Below the pieces are notes generated by a model. The model made no database searches and was not told where the DNA came from. It saw only the letters and a program-made list of their open reading frames with translations. A DNA stretch of 64,000 nt, taken from Curtobacterium sp. ISL-83 (GTDB lineage Bacteria; Actinomycetota; Actinomycetes; Actinomycetales; Microbacteriaceae). Positions 18,014 to 26,582 of this stretch are shown here, piece after piece. The stretch is taken from contig NZ_JAGGPH010000013.1 in the NCBI RefSeq assembly GCF_018613895.1, positions 1 to 64,000 on the forward strand, written 5' to 3'. The position numbers and the translations under genes are program-made. The number at the start of each line of letters is the position of its first letter. Position 1 is the stretch's first letter.

Positions 18014-19839
18014 TGGGGCATCCTAACTCCGAGGTCCGACGTGTGCCGTTGCGCGATCTCGGCGACGGCACGCTCGAGATTGGGGTCCTCGCCGCGGGCC
18101 AGACCCGCGTACTCGAGGTCGTACTCGTCGTGCGCCTGGTCCGTACGCCGGACAGCCTTGACCCACACACGCCGGCGCGGGACGAAGAGCGACGTCAGCA
18201 GGCCGAGCACCGACAGCGCCGCGAACCCGCCGACCCAGAGCTGCGACGGGTCGTGGTGCACGTCGAGCGAGACGTAGCGCTTGACGCCGTCGAACGTGAT
18301 CGAGCCAGCACCGGCCGGCAGGGTCTTGGTCTGCCCCGGCTTGAGTTCGATGCTCGCGGCCTTCGCCTGTCGGCCCGCGATCTGCTTGAGCCCGCTCGTG
18401 TCGAGCGTGTAGACGCTCTGCGGCACGCCGGTGTCGAGCCCGAGGTCACCCGTGTAGACCTGCAGGCTCAGCAGCGGGTTCTCGGTGTCCGGGTACGCGC
18501 TGGTGAACGCGCCGGTCGACAGCTTCGACGCCGTCGGGTAGAAGAACCCCTGGATGCCGAGCTGGTCGGGCTGCGCGTCCGGCACCTTGATGACGCCGAG
18601 CGAGGTGTAGTTGGCGTCCTCCGGCAGGAACGGGACGACGTCCTGGAACGCCACCTTCCCCTGGCCGTCGCGGACCGTCACCTGCATGGCGTACCCGTTG
18701 CCGAGCAGGTACACGTTGGTACCGCCCACGGACAGCGGGTCGTTGACGCCGAGGCGCGTCGTCTTCGGTGCCGAGCCCTTCTCGGTGCTCGTCACGGTCG
18801 CCGAGTAGTCGAGTGCCTGCCCGAGCGCGTGGAGGTTCTTCTCCTCGTACGTGGTCTTGAACTTATCGAGCCGCAGGTTGTAACCCTTGAGGTCCGTCTG
18901 CCGGAACCAGCGACCCGGGTTGAACGAGTCGTACGACCCGAGCACGTTCGAGAACGTCTGGCCCTCGACGAGCAGGCGCTGACCGGTGTACCCGAACCCG
19001 CCCCCGATGCCGACGGCGACGAGGACGCCGACGAGCGCCGCGTGGAAGACCAGGTTGCCGGTCTCGCGCAGGTATCCGCGCTCCGCGCTGACGGAGTCGC
19101 CGAACCGTTCGACCCGGTAGCCGGACCGCTTGAGGATCGCCATGGCGCGCGTGACCGCGTGCTCCACGGACGGGAGGCCCGTGGCCGCGTCCGCCGCGGA
19201 GGCACCGTCCGCCAGGGCGTCGGGTCCCACGGTGACCTTCTGGTACCCGGCCAGTCGCGTCAGGCGAACGGGCGTCCTCGGCGGGCGGGTCCGGAGCGCC
19301 TGCCAGTGGTGCCGGGTGCGCGGGATGATGCAGCCGATCAGCGAGACGAACAGCAGCAGGTAGATCGCCGAGAACCACACCGAGGTGTAGGTGTCGAAGA
19401 CCTGGAGCTTGTCGAGCACCGGGAACAGCTGCGGGTGGTCTGCCTTGTACTGGACGACGCCGTTGGGGTCGGCCGTGCGCTGCGGCACCAGCGACCCGGG
19501 GATCGCAGCGAGCGCGAGCAGCATGAGCAGGAACAGTGCGGTGCGCATGCTCGTGAGCTGCCGCCAGAAGAAGCGCAGGTAGCCGACGGCGCCGAGCTGG
19601 GGCTGGTTCACCGAGCCCTGGTCGTCGGTGCTCGGCGGGGCCGAGTCCATGTGGTCGGACGGGCGCTGCGGGTCGGACGCGGCGTTCGTGCCGCTGCTGT
19701 CATCGGGCGTGCGGTCGTCCGTGATGCGCTCGTCGTGCGCGCGGTCGTCAGGCGCGCGGTCGTCGGGCGCGCGGTCGTCGGGCGTGCGGTCACCGAGCGC
19801 TTCGCCGGTGCTCGTGTCGGGATCAGACTGCCGGGACAT
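18010..19839 (-). CDS. resB: cytochrome c biogenesis protein ResB
   Basis: 609 residues. After ~80 low-complexity residues with DDRAPDDR repeats, the ResB core begins at YLRFFWRQLTSMRTALFLLMLL with three N-terminal membrane helices, a large extracytoplasmic domain and one C-terminal helix before a cytoplasmic tail. It is the System II partner of CcsB. The first codons overlap the 3' end of ccdA by 17 nt. The Asp/Arg repeat tract is variable-looking and the true start could lie further in. Confidence 0.9.
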   Translation of the reverse strand: MSRQSDPDTSTGEALGDRTPDDRAPDDRAPDDRAHDERITDDRTPDDSSGTNAASDPQRPSDHMDSAPPSTDDQGSVNQPQLGAVGYLRFFWRQLTSMRTALFLLMLLALAAIPGSLVPQRTADPNGVVQYKADHPQLFPVLDKLQVFDTYTSVWFSAIYLLLFVSLIGCIIPRTRHHWQALRTRPPRTPVRLTRLAGYQKVTVGPDALADGASAADAATGLPSVEHAVTRAMAILKRSGYRVERFGDSVSAERGYLRETGNLVFHAALVGVLVAVGIGGGFGYTGQRLLVEGQTFSNVLGSYDSFNPGRWFRQTDLKGYNLRLDKFKTTYEEKNLHALGQALDYSATVTSTEKGSAPKTTRLGVNDPLSVGGTNVYLLGNGYAMQVTVRDGQGKVAFQDVVPFLPEDANYTSLGVIKVPDAQPDQLGIQGFFYPTASKLSTGAFTSAYPDTENPLLSLQVYTGDLGLDTGVPQSVYTLDTSGLKQIAGRQAKAASIELKPGQTKTLPAGAGSITFDGVKRYVSLDVHHDPSQLWVGGFAALSVLGLLTSLFVPRRRVWVKAVRRTDQAHDEYDLEYAGLARGEDPNLERAVAEIAQRHTSDLGVRMPQ

Positions 19840-20563
19840 AGCTCTGGATCACCGCCCCGACGCTCGACATGACGGCCGACCAGATGCCGGTGACCATGAG
19901 CAGACCGATGACGATCAGGATCGCTCCTCCGATGATGTTGACGAGGCGCATGTGACGCTTCACGGCCCGGATCGCCCCGGCGGCCCAACGGGCCCCCAGT
20001 GCGACGAGCACGAACGGGATGCCGAGGCCCAGGCAGTACGCGACGCCGAGCCACATGCCCTGCCAGGCGCTGCCCGACTGGACGCTCAGCAGGTTGATCG
20101 CGGCGAGCGTCGGGCCGAGGCACGGCGTCCAGCCGAGGCCGAACACGATGCCCAGCAGCGGCGCGCCCACGAGTCCCGTCGCCGGGGTCCAGGACGGCTT
20201 GATCGTGCGCTGGAGGAACGTGAACTGCCCGACGAACACCAGGCCCATCAGGATCACGACGACGCCGAGCACCTGCGTGATGAGGTCACGCCACCGGACG
20301 AGCCAGAACCCCAGCGCACCGAAGACCGTCGTGTAGGCGACGAAGACCGCGGTGAACCCGAGGATGAAGAGCACGACGCCCAGGACCACGCGCCCCCGAC
20401 GCTGCCCGCCCTCGGCGATGCCACCGACGTAGCCGAGGTAGCCCGGCACGAGGGGCAGCACGCACGGCGAGAGGAACGACACGAGTCCGGCGAGCGCCGC
20501 CACGGGCAGCGCGACGGCCATCTGGCCGCTCAGGATCGCGTCGGCGAAGGGGTTGCTGGTCAC
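19823..20563 (-). CDS. ccdA: thiol:disulfide interchange membrane protein CcdA
   Basis: 246 residues with six membrane helices. The two redox cysteines lie in FLSPCVLPLVPGY and GWTPCLGP, the CcdA signature. It carries reducing power from cytoplasmic thioredoxin across the membrane to ResA so that apocytochrome cysteines are kept reduced. It starts 3 nt after the resA stop and overlaps resB, all in one operon. Confidence 0.95.
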   Translation of the reverse strand: MTSNPFADAILSGQMAVALPVAALAGLVSFLSPCVLPLVPGYLGYVGGIAEGGQRRGRVVLGVVLFILGFTAVFVAYTTVFGALGFWLVRWRDLITQVLGVVVILMGLVFVGQFTFLQRTIKPSWTPATGLVGAPLLGIVFGLGWTPCLGPTLAAINLLSVQSGSAWQGMWLGVAYCLGLGIPFVLVALGARWAAGAIRAVKRHMRLVNIIGGAILIVIGLLMVTGIWSAVMSSVGAVIQSYVPAV

Positions 20564-20566
20564 GGG

Positions 20567-21187
20567 TCAGGAGGCCTTGCCGGCCAACTCGTCGGAGACG
20601 AGCGTGCCCAGGATGCTCGGCCCGTCGACAGCACCGAGCACACGCGCGGCTACCCGACCCTGCTTGTCGAGGACGATCGTCGCGGGGACCGCGTTCGGCG
20701 CGATCTGCCCGGAGAGCGCGAGCTGCATGGTGCCGGTCCCGGAGTCGAGCACCGTCGGGTAGTCGACGTGGAACGTGCGCTCGAACGCCTTGGCGGTGCC
20801 GGCCTCGTCGCGGACGTTGACGCCGACGAACGCCACGTCCTTGCCGGCGTTGTCGTCGTGCACCTTGTTCAGGGACTTCGCCTCGGCACGGCACGGGGGG
20901 CACCCCGCGTACCAGAAGTTCAGCACGACGACTTTGCCGCGGAGCGCCTTGGACGACACCGCGTTCCCGTCGCTGTCCTTGACGTCGAACGACACCGGGT
21001 CGCTGCGCTTGTCGACGGCGACCTCGGTCACCGCGCCGTCGCCGGAGATGTAGTTCTGGGTCGTCCCACTGCCGTACTGCTTCGACAGCGAGTCGTTGCC
21101 CGAGGTGCAGCCCGTCAGTGCGAGCGCGGCCACGACCGCGGCCGCCCCGGCTGCGACGAGACGACGTCTGGTGGTTGCGGGGATCAC
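20567..21187 (-). CDS. resA: thiol-disulfide oxidoreductase ResA/TlpA family lipoprotein
   Basis: 206 residues. A lipoprotein signal (basic start, hydrophobic stretch, lipobox LTGC about residue 26) precedes a TlpA-like thioredoxin fold with active site NFWYAGCPPCRAE. It reduces the haem-binding cysteines of apocytochrome c outside the membrane, receiving electrons from CcdA. The GTG start has GGAG 6 nt before and overlaps the stop of the upstream phosphatase (GTGA). The signal peptide confirms the start. Confidence 0.93.
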   Translation of the reverse strand: MIPATTRRRLVAAGAAAVVAALALTGCTSGNDSLSKQYGSGTTQNYISGDGAVTEVAVDKRSDPVSFDVKDSDGNAVSSKALRGKVVVLNFWYAGCPPCRAEAKSLNKVHDDNAGKDVAFVGVNVRDEAGTAKAFERTFHVDYPTVLDSGTGTMQLALSGQIAPNAVPATIVLDKQGRVAARVLGAVDGPSILGTLVSDELAGKAS

Positions 21188-21840
21188 ACTGCTCCTTCGT
21201 CGACGGCGGACGCCCGGAGTTCCTGCGCGGGGTCCGCGTACCCGACTTCGGTGAAGCGACCGGACGGCGTGGCGGGGACGCGCTCGATGGTCGTGATGCT
21301 CGAGAGGTCGCACCGGCGCTTGCGCGGGTCGTGCCACAAGGGCTCTCCCGCGAGACGTCGGTGGACGGTCCAGATGGGCAGCTGGTGGCTGACGAGGACG
21401 ACGTCGCCCTCGTCGACGCTGTTCCACGCGGTCGTGATCGCGGCGAGCATCCGGTTCGCGATCGACTCGTACGCCTCGCCCCAGCTCGGCCGGAGCGGGT
21501 TGGCGATCCAGGGCCACTCGGCCGGGCGGCCGAGCGACCGGCGGGTGAAGCCGGGGGGCTGCCCTTCGTAGCGGTTCGTCGGCTCGATCAGCCGTTCGTC
21601 GAGGACGACGTCGAGGCCGTACGCCGCCGCCCACGGCGCCGCGGACTCCTGCGTGCGCTGGAGCGGGGAGGCGATGATGCGGCGGACGTCGACGCCCGCG
21701 TCCTTCCACGCGGTGGCAGACGCGGCAGCCATGCGCTTGCCGAGGTCGCTCAGGCCGAAGCCCGGCAGACGCCCGTAGAGCACACGGTCCGGGTTGTACA
21801 CCTCGCCGTGTCGCACGAGGTGAATTCGGGTCGCGGGCAC
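21184..21840 (-). CDS. histidine phosphatase family protein
   Basis: 218 residues. The RHGE motif is in IHLVRHGEVYNP near the N-terminus and the second catalytic His is in DVVLVSHQLPIW. It belongs to the cofactor-independent phosphoglycerate mutase-like phosphatases; the substrate is unknown. It is the first gene of the resA-ccdA-resB-ccsB operon, an arrangement also seen in other actinobacteria. The GTG start lies 7 nt after TACACT, so the whole operon probably has a leaderless message. Confidence 0.9.
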   Translation of the reverse strand: MPATRIHLVRHGEVYNPDRVLYGRLPGFGLSDLGKRMAAASATAWKDAGVDVRRIIASPLQRTQESAAPWAAAYGLDVVLDERLIEPTNRYEGQPPGFTRRSLGRPAEWPWIANPLRPSWGEAYESIANRMLAAITTAWNSVDEGDVVLVSHQLPIWTVHRRLAGEPLWHDPRKRRCDLSSITTIERVPATPSGRFTEVGYADPAQELRASAVDEGAV

Positions 21841-21908
21841 GGGTTCCAGTGTAGGTCGCTCCGTGCTTCCCACCGGCCGCTCAGGGGATTCACCGGATGC
21901 AGACCCGC

Positions 21909-23399
21909 TCAGCCGAGCTCGCCCGAGAGCCGACCGTGGAGCGCCGTCGACGCGGTGTTGAGGTTCACCACCTCGACCGTGGACCCGTGTTGGGCGAACC
22001 GCTGCTCGACCCCGTCGAGGGCGGCGACCGTGCTCGCGTCGTAGACGTGCGCGTCCGACATGTCGATCACGACGTGCTCGGGGTCCTCCGCGTAGGAGAA
22101 CCGCGTGACGAGGTCGTTCGACGACGCGAAGAACAGCGCACCCCGCACCCGGTACCGGACCGTGTGCTCGTCGATCGGCTCCCGCTCGACCGTCACCACG
22201 TGGGCGACCCGACGGGCGAACACCAGCGACGCGACGACCACGCCGATGATCACCCCCGTCGCGAGGTTGTTCGTCAGGACCACGACCAGGACCGTGACGA
22301 CCATCACCGCGGTCTCCCCGAGCGGCATCCGGCGGAGCGTGCGCGGACGGATGCTGTGCCAGTCGAAGGTGGCCACGCACACCATGAGCATCACCGCGGT
22401 GAGCGCCGCCATCGGGATCGCGGCGACGACGTCGTGCAACAGGATGGTGAGCACCAGGATGGACGCGCCCGCGACGAACGTCGACACGCGGGTCCGGGCA
22501 CCGGCGGTCTTCACGTTGATGACGGTCTGCCCGATCATCGCGCAGCCCCCGGTCCCGCCGAAGAACGCCGACACGACGTTCGCGATGCCCTGGCCCCACG
22601 ACTCGCGCCACGCGCTCGACCGGGTCTCGGTCACCGCGTCGACGAGCTGCGCCGTCAGGAGCGTCTCGATCAGGCCGACGATCGCGACCCCGAACGCGTA
22701 CGGCGCGATCAGCTGGAGCGTCGCGACGCTGAACGGGGTGGTCACACCGTTGAACCCGGGCAGCGCCGTCGGCAGCGCGCCCTCGTCCCCGACCGTCGGC
22801 ACCGCGATGCTGAACACGACGGTGAGCACCGTGATCACGGCGACCGCGATGAGCGGCGCGGGGATCGCCTTCGTCACGAACGGGAACCCGACGATGATCG
22901 CGACGCCGAGCGCCGTGAGCGGCCACACGATGACGGGGACGTCGCGGCCGAACAGGTTCGGCAGTTGCGCGGTGAAGATCAGGATCGCGAGGGCGTTCAC
23001 GAACGCGACGTTGACGCTCCGCGGGATGAACCGCATCAGGCGCGCGACGCCGAGGAAGCCGAGCACGATCTGGATCACGCCTCCGAGCAGGATGGTCGGC
23101 ACGAGGTACGCGATGCCGTGCTCGCGGACGAGTGGGGCGATCACCAACGCCACCGAGCCGGCTGCCGCGGAGATCATCGCGGGCCGGCCACCGACGATCG
23201 AGATCACGATCGCGATGACGACGCTCGAGAACAGCCCGACTGCGGGGTCGACGCCGGCGACGACCGAGAACGAGATCGCCTCGGGGATCAGGGCGAGCGC
23301 CGTGACGATGCCCGCGAGGACCTCTCGCGTGAGGAGTCGAGGCGAGCGGAGGGCATCGAGGACCCGGGTCGGGGTCGGGGCATGCGTGATCACGGACAT
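21909..23399 (-). CDS. SulP family anion transporter with STAS domain
   Basis: 496 residues, about ten or more membrane helices followed by a C-terminal STAS domain (from about residue 400; VVIDMSDAHVYDASTVAAL). The sequence IGQTVINVKTAGARTRVS matches the SulP/SLC26 family. Substrates are sulfate, bicarbonate or other anions; they cannot be assigned here. No carbonic anhydrase is fused. It is divergent from a MerR regulator and its -10 (TAGAGT) is inside one arm of a 34-bp palindrome, so that regulator almost surely controls it. The ATG lies 9 nt after the -10. Confidence 0.92.
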   Translation of the reverse strand: MSVITHAPTPTRVLDALRSPRLLTREVLAGIVTALALIPEAISFSVVAGVDPAVGLFSSVVIAIVISIVGGRPAMISAAAGSVALVIAPLVREHGIAYLVPTILLGGVIQIVLGFLGVARLMRFIPRSVNVAFVNALAILIFTAQLPNLFGRDVPVIVWPLTALGVAIIVGFPFVTKAIPAPLIAVAVITVLTVVFSIAVPTVGDEGALPTALPGFNGVTTPFSVATLQLIAPYAFGVAIVGLIETLLTAQLVDAVTETRSSAWRESWGQGIANVVSAFFGGTGGCAMIGQTVINVKTAGARTRVSTFVAGASILVLTILLHDVVAAIPMAALTAVMLMVCVATFDWHSIRPRTLRRMPLGETAVMVVTVLVVVLTNNLATGVIIGVVVASLVFARRVAHVVTVEREPIDEHTVRYRVRGALFFASSNDLVTRFSYAEDPEHVVIDMSDAHVYDASTVAALDGVEQRFAQHGSTVEVVNLNTASTALHGRLSGELG

Positions 23400-23404
23400 C
23401 GGAA

Positions 23405-23438
23405 CGAGACTCTACCCTCACGTGAGGGTAGAGTCTCG
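23405..23438. promoter_or_regulatory. 34-bp perfect palindrome holding both divergent promoters
   Basis: Each 17-nt arm reads CGAGACTCTACCCTCAC with no mismatch. The outward-facing TAGAGT hexamers in the two arms are the -10 boxes of the transporter and merR genes, 9 and 8 nt from their starts. A MerR dimer binding this site would touch both promoters at once. Confidence 0.85.
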
Positions 23439-23442
23439 TCGC

Positions 23443-23835
23443 GTGAGCACCACGGACACGATGCACATCGGCGAGCTGGCCGAGCGGGCCGGGATGTCCC
23501 TCCGCACCATCCGGCACTACGACGAGGTGGGCCTGCTCGTCCCGAGCGGCCGGACCGCCGGCGGGTTCCGGGTCTACACCGAGCAGGACCTCGAGCGCCT
23601 GCTCGTGATCCGGCGCATGAAGCCGCTCGGCTTCACGCTCGACGAGATGGCCGAGCTGCTCCGCGTGGTCGACGGCCTGCGGACCGCTGGCGCATCCGAC
23701 TCGGCCGTGCTGGCGGCGCGGCTCGACGAGTTCGTGGACGACGCCCGTGCACGCCATGCCACGCTCGTCGAACGGGCCGGCATGGCCGAGGAGTTCATCG
23801 AGACGCTGGGCTCACTCGGCGCGACGCTCCCCTGA
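23443..23835 (+). CDS. MerR family transcriptional regulator
   Basis: 130 residues. The winged HTH begins at MHIGELAERAGMSLRTIRHYDEVGLLVPSGRT and is followed by EQDLERLLVIRRMKPLGFTLDEM and a coiled helix. No cysteine effector site is present, so it is not a metal-sensing MerR of the classical type; the signal is unknown. The GTG start 8 nt after TAGAGT is preferred; an ATG six codons on would also work. It should repress or activate the divergent SulP gene and itself. Its 3' end overlaps the convergent gene by 24 nt. Confidence 0.9.
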   Translation: MSTTDTMHIGELAERAGMSLRTIRHYDEVGLLVPSGRTAGGFRVYTEQDLERLLVIRRMKPLGFTLDEMAELLRVVDGLRTAGASDSAVLAARLDEFVDDARARHATLVERAGMAEEFIETLGSLGATLP

Positions 23836-24039
23836 CCGTGTGTCCGGCCCACCCGCAGCGAGGCGGGCGCGTTCACGGAAGGCCTCGTCCATCTCGCGCA
23901 TCATCTCACGGAGGCGATCACGCTCAGCGATGATCCGACGAGCTCGCCACGGACGGAAGCGGTGCCGTCGCCGGACGTTCTCCTTCCACTCCTCGTGCCG
24001 GCGCGCGAACAGGGCCCGCACCGGATCCACTTCCGTCAT
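23812..24039 (-). CDS. hypothetical basic coiled-coil protein
   Basis: 75 residues, very rich in Arg and Glu, with a helical stretch RRIIAERDRLREMMREMDEAF that could form a coiled coil. No family recognised. The ATG overlaps the stop of the upstream gene (ATGA), which supports it as real. The 3' end overlaps merR in convergence. Confidence 0.55.
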   Translation of the reverse strand: MTEVDPVRALFARRHEEWKENVRRRHRFRPWRARRIIAERDRLREMMREMDEAFRERARLAAGGPDTRSGERRAE

Positions 24040-24404
24040 GTCCGTTCCTCTCCCGTGATGAGTTCGAGGACGAGGGTGCCGATCTCCTCGTCGTCATCGC
24101 GAAGAATCTGCATGTTGTACATCGCCCGCGCCGCGACCCGCCCGATCTCCGCCCTGCCCACGTCCCCGTCCGCGACGTGGTCGACCGCCCACACGAACCG
24201 AGACCACGCCCGGTCGCGTTGCTCCCTGGACACGTCGCGTCTCCAGCGCACGATCGCCCAGAGCGTGCCGGCGCCGGCGGCCGCCAACGTGAGCGCGGCG
24301 GTCAGCAGTGCCGCGACGACCGTCGCCACCGCCGCAGGCGGCCACCCGCCGAACCCCTCCGTCCCCGTCGTCACCCGGGCCCCTTCCACTCGCACGCCGG
24401 CCAC
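24036..24404 (-). CDS. hypothetical membrane-anchored protein
   Basis: 122 residues. One membrane helix (about 25-50, Ala/Val/Leu-rich) is followed by a cytoplasmic domain with RWRRDVSREQRDRAWSRFVWAVDH and an acidic C-terminus. I do not recognise the family. The GTG start lies 7 nt after TAGCGT, so the message is probably leaderless, and the gene overlaps the next by ATGA: a two-gene unit of unknown role. Confidence 0.6.
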   Translation of the reverse strand: MAGVRVEGARVTTGTEGFGGWPPAAVATVVAALLTAALTLAAAGAGTLWAIVRWRRDVSREQRDRAWSRFVWAVDHVADGDVGRAEIGRVAARAMYNMQILRDDDEEIGTLVLELITGEERT

Positions 24405-24425
24405 GGGAACGACGCTACGGATCCG

Positions 24426-24448
24426 CGGGAGGCGCCACGGGCCTCCCG
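24426..24448. repeat. short GGGAGGC hairpin upstream of aspS
   Basis: An 8-bp stem CGGGAGGC/GCCTCCCG with a 7-nt loop. It shares the core of the longer hairpin family but lies between divergent genes. Confidence 0.4.
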
Positions 24449-24512
24449 TCCTGGTCGGTGGAGAACGCGGACCGGAGCGTCCCTGTGGAGGAGACGGTTA
24501 GACTCGACGACC

Positions 24513-25853
24513 GTGATCGAACGCACCCGCATCGCCGACCTCGCCGCACTCCCCGACGGCCCCGTGTCCGTCGCAGGATGGGTGGAGACCGTCCGAGACC
24601 AGAAGAAGGTGCAGTTCGTCGTCCTCCGCGACGAGACCGGCGCCACCCAGCTCGTGAACCCCGCCACGCGGGAGGCCGAGGACGGTGACGACGCCGCGCA
24701 GGCAGCCCTCGCCATCACCAACGAGATCTCCGGTCTCGCACACGGCACCTTCGTGCACGTCCGCGGCACCCTGAAGCACGACGAGCGCGTCAAGCTCGGT
24801 GGCCTCGAGGTCAAGGTCTCCTCGCTCGAGGTCGTCAGCGCCGCGATCCCCGAGACGCCGATCGCCGACGACTCCTCGCTGGACAAGCGGCTCGACTGGC
24901 GCTTCCTGGACCTCCGCAACCGCAAGCAGAACCTGATCTTCCGGATCCAGACGACGCTGGAGCACGCGTTCCGCACCTACTGGGTCGAGCGGGACTACAT
25001 CGAGCTCCACACGCCGAAGCTGATGGCGTCGGCGTCCGAGTCGCGCGCCGAGCTGTTCCAGCTCGAGTACTTCGAGACGACCGCGTACCTGGCCCAGTCG
25101 CCGCAGAACTTCAAGCAGATGGCCCAGCCCGCCGGGTTCGGTGCCGTCTTCGAGATCGCGGACGCCTTCCGCGCCGACCCGTCCTTCACGAGCCGGCACG
25201 CCACGGAGTTCACGAGCATCGACGCCGAGTTCTCGTGGGTCGAGTCCCACGCGGACGTCATGGCCATGCACGAGGAACTCCTCGTCGCCGGGTTCACCGC
25301 GGTCAAGGAGAAGCACGGCAAGGACATCGAGGAGGTCTTCGGGTTCGAGTTCGTCGTCCCGACCGCCCCGTTCCCCCGGGTGACCCTCGCCGAAGCGCGG
25401 AAGATCGTGGCCGACAGCGGGTACGAGGTCGTCCGTGCCGACGGTGACCTGGACCCCGAGGGCGAGCGCCGGGTGAGCGCCTGGGCGAAGGAGCACCACG
25501 GTTCCGAGTTCGTGTTCGTCACCGACTACGACGCCTCGATCCGGCCGTACTACCACATGCGCCACGCCGACGACCCGACGCTCACGAACAGCTACGACCT
25601 GCTGTTCAACGGTGCCGAGATCTCGACCGGCGCGCAGCGCGAGCACCGCGTCGACGTCCTCGAGGCCCAGGCGGTCGAGAAGGGCCTCGACCCGGCGGAG
25701 CTCGGCTGGTACCTGGACTTCTTCCGGTACGGCGTCCCGCCGCACGGCGGCTTCGGCATGGGGCTCGCTCGCGTGCTGATGCTCGCGCTGCACGAGCCGT
25801 CCATCCGCGAGGTCACCTACCTGTTCCGCGGCCCCACGCGCCTCACGCCGTAG
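24513..25853 (+). CDS. aspS: aspartyl-tRNA synthetase, archaeal/non-discriminating type
   Basis: 446 residues, far shorter than the ~590-residue bacterial AspRS because the GAD insertion domain is absent. An N-terminal OB-fold anticodon domain (1-110) precedes a class II core: motif 1 around YIELHTPKL, motif 2 as FRADPSFTSRHATEF, motif 3 as GFGMGLARVLM. This form often charges both tRNA-Asp and tRNA-Asn, the latter then amidated by GatCAB. The GTG start is 8 nt after TAGACT (leaderless). The TAG stop lies in a 25-bp direct repeat, followed by a strong hairpin. Confidence 0.9.
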   Translation: MIERTRIADLAALPDGPVSVAGWVETVRDQKKVQFVVLRDETGATQLVNPATREAEDGDDAAQAALAITNEISGLAHGTFVHVRGTLKHDERVKLGGLEVKVSSLEVVSAAIPETPIADDSSLDKRLDWRFLDLRNRKQNLIFRIQTTLEHAFRTYWVERDYIELHTPKLMASASESRAELFQLEYFETTAYLAQSPQNFKQMAQPAGFGAVFEIADAFRADPSFTSRHATEFTSIDAEFSWVESHADVMAMHEELLVAGFTAVKEKHGKDIEEVFGFEFVVPTAPFPRVTLAEARKIVADSGYEVVRADGDLDPEGERRVSAWAKEHHGSEFVFVTDYDASIRPYYHMRHADDPTLTNSYDLLFNGAEISTGAQREHRVDVLEAQAVEKGLDPAELGWYLDFFRYGVPPHGGFGMGLARVLMLALHEPSIREVTYLFRGPTRLTP

Positions 25854-25894
25854 GCACGGTGTCCTCTCAACGCCGTAGGCACGGTATCCACTGA
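25845..25894. repeat. 2 x 25-bp tandem repeat over the aspS stop codon
   Basis: Both copies begin ACGCCGTAGGCACGGT; the first contains the aspS TAG. The second is downstream. Confidence 0.8.
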
Positions 25895-25896
25895 CG

Positions 25897-25932
25897 ACAG
25901 CGGCCCCCTTCCGTCCGGAAGGGGGCCGCTGT
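25897..25932. terminator. hairpin between aspS and the Dabb gene
   Basis: A 17-bp stem (ACAGCGGCCCCCTTCCG and its complement) with a 2-nt centre lies between convergent genes. Confidence 0.8.
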
Positions 25933-25953
25933 GCTCCAGCCTGGAGGCGCGAC

Positions 25954-26247
25954 TCACGATTCCCAGTCGATGGCCGCCCGCCCCGTGACGAGTTCGCGGA
26001 TCTGCGCTGCCGCAGCTTGGTGGTCGGGGTGGACGACGTACGCGTCGAGGCCGGCGAGGTCGTCGAAGGTCGCGACGACGGCGACGTCCTGGTTCTTCCC
26101 CGGGTACGCGACGTTGCCGACGACCTCGAGGGACCGGATCGTGTCGACCACGCCGACGAGCCCGACCAGCAGCTCGCGGATGCGGGAGATGGTCGCGGCG
26201 CGGTCGAGGTCCGCTCGGACCGTCCAGGAGACGACGTGGGTGATCAT
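25954..26247 (-). CDS. Dabb family (stress-responsive alpha/beta barrel) protein
   Basis: 97 residues: MITHVVSWTVRADLD at the start, then VVATFDDLAGLDAYVVHPDHQAA, which is the Dabb domain pattern (ferredoxin-like dimeric barrel). Members include stress-induced proteins and small cyclases; no activity can be assigned. The ATG overlaps the stop of the glutaredoxin-like gene, forming a two-gene operon. Confidence 0.85.
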   Translation of the reverse strand: MITHVVSWTVRADLDRAATISRIRELLVGLVGVVDTIRSLEVVGNVAYPGKNQDVAVVATFDDLAGLDAYVVHPDHQAAAAQIRELVTGRAAIDWES

Positions 26248-26498
26248 GCGCGGGCCTCGGCCTTCTCGAGAGCACGGAGGAGCCGGTCGGCGTCCACGTG
26301 CCAGTTGCTGTGGACTCGCCCGTCGACCAGGACGACCGGGATGTCCTCCGCGTACTCCTCGCGCAGGGCGTCGTCGTCGAGGATCGATCGTTCCTCGAAC
26401 GTGACACCCGGGTGTTCTGCGACCACGCGCTCCACGATGGGGCGGGCGTCGTCGCAGAGGTGGCATCCGGGTTTCGTCAGGAGCGTCACGGCGGGCAT
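26244..26498 (-). CDS. glutaredoxin family protein
   Basis: 84 residues with CxxC in TKPGCHLCDDA (Cys12, Cys15) and the cis-Pro segment DIPVVLVDGR, a short thioredoxin-fold protein of the DUF836/glutaredoxin-like type. It probably takes part in thiol-disulfide exchange with mycothiol or thioredoxin. TAGCAT lies 6 nt before the ATG (leaderless). It leads the operon with the Dabb gene. Confidence 0.88.
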   Translation of the reverse strand: MPAVTLLTKPGCHLCDDARPIVERVVAEHPGVTFEERSILDDDALREEYAEDIPVVLVDGRVHSNWHVDADRLLRALEKAEARA

Positions 26499-26540
26499 AC
26501 CCCCATGCTAGCCACGCCCGTACCGCCCCCGGAAACAGCG

Positions 26541-26564
26541 AAAGCCCCGGCGAACCGGGGCTTT
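26541..26564 (-). terminator. terminator after bS22
   Basis: AAAGCCCCGG, loop CGAA, CCGGGGCTTT, located 19 nt after the bS22 stop and ahead of the glutaredoxin promoter. Confidence 0.8.
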
Positions 26565-26582
26565 GACGCTGAGGTCTGGGAC

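Noticed and set aside
22105-23442. 446-codon upstream extension of the MerR frame
   Set aside because: It is antisense to the SulP transporter; the GTG at 23443 sits right after the TAGAGT box.
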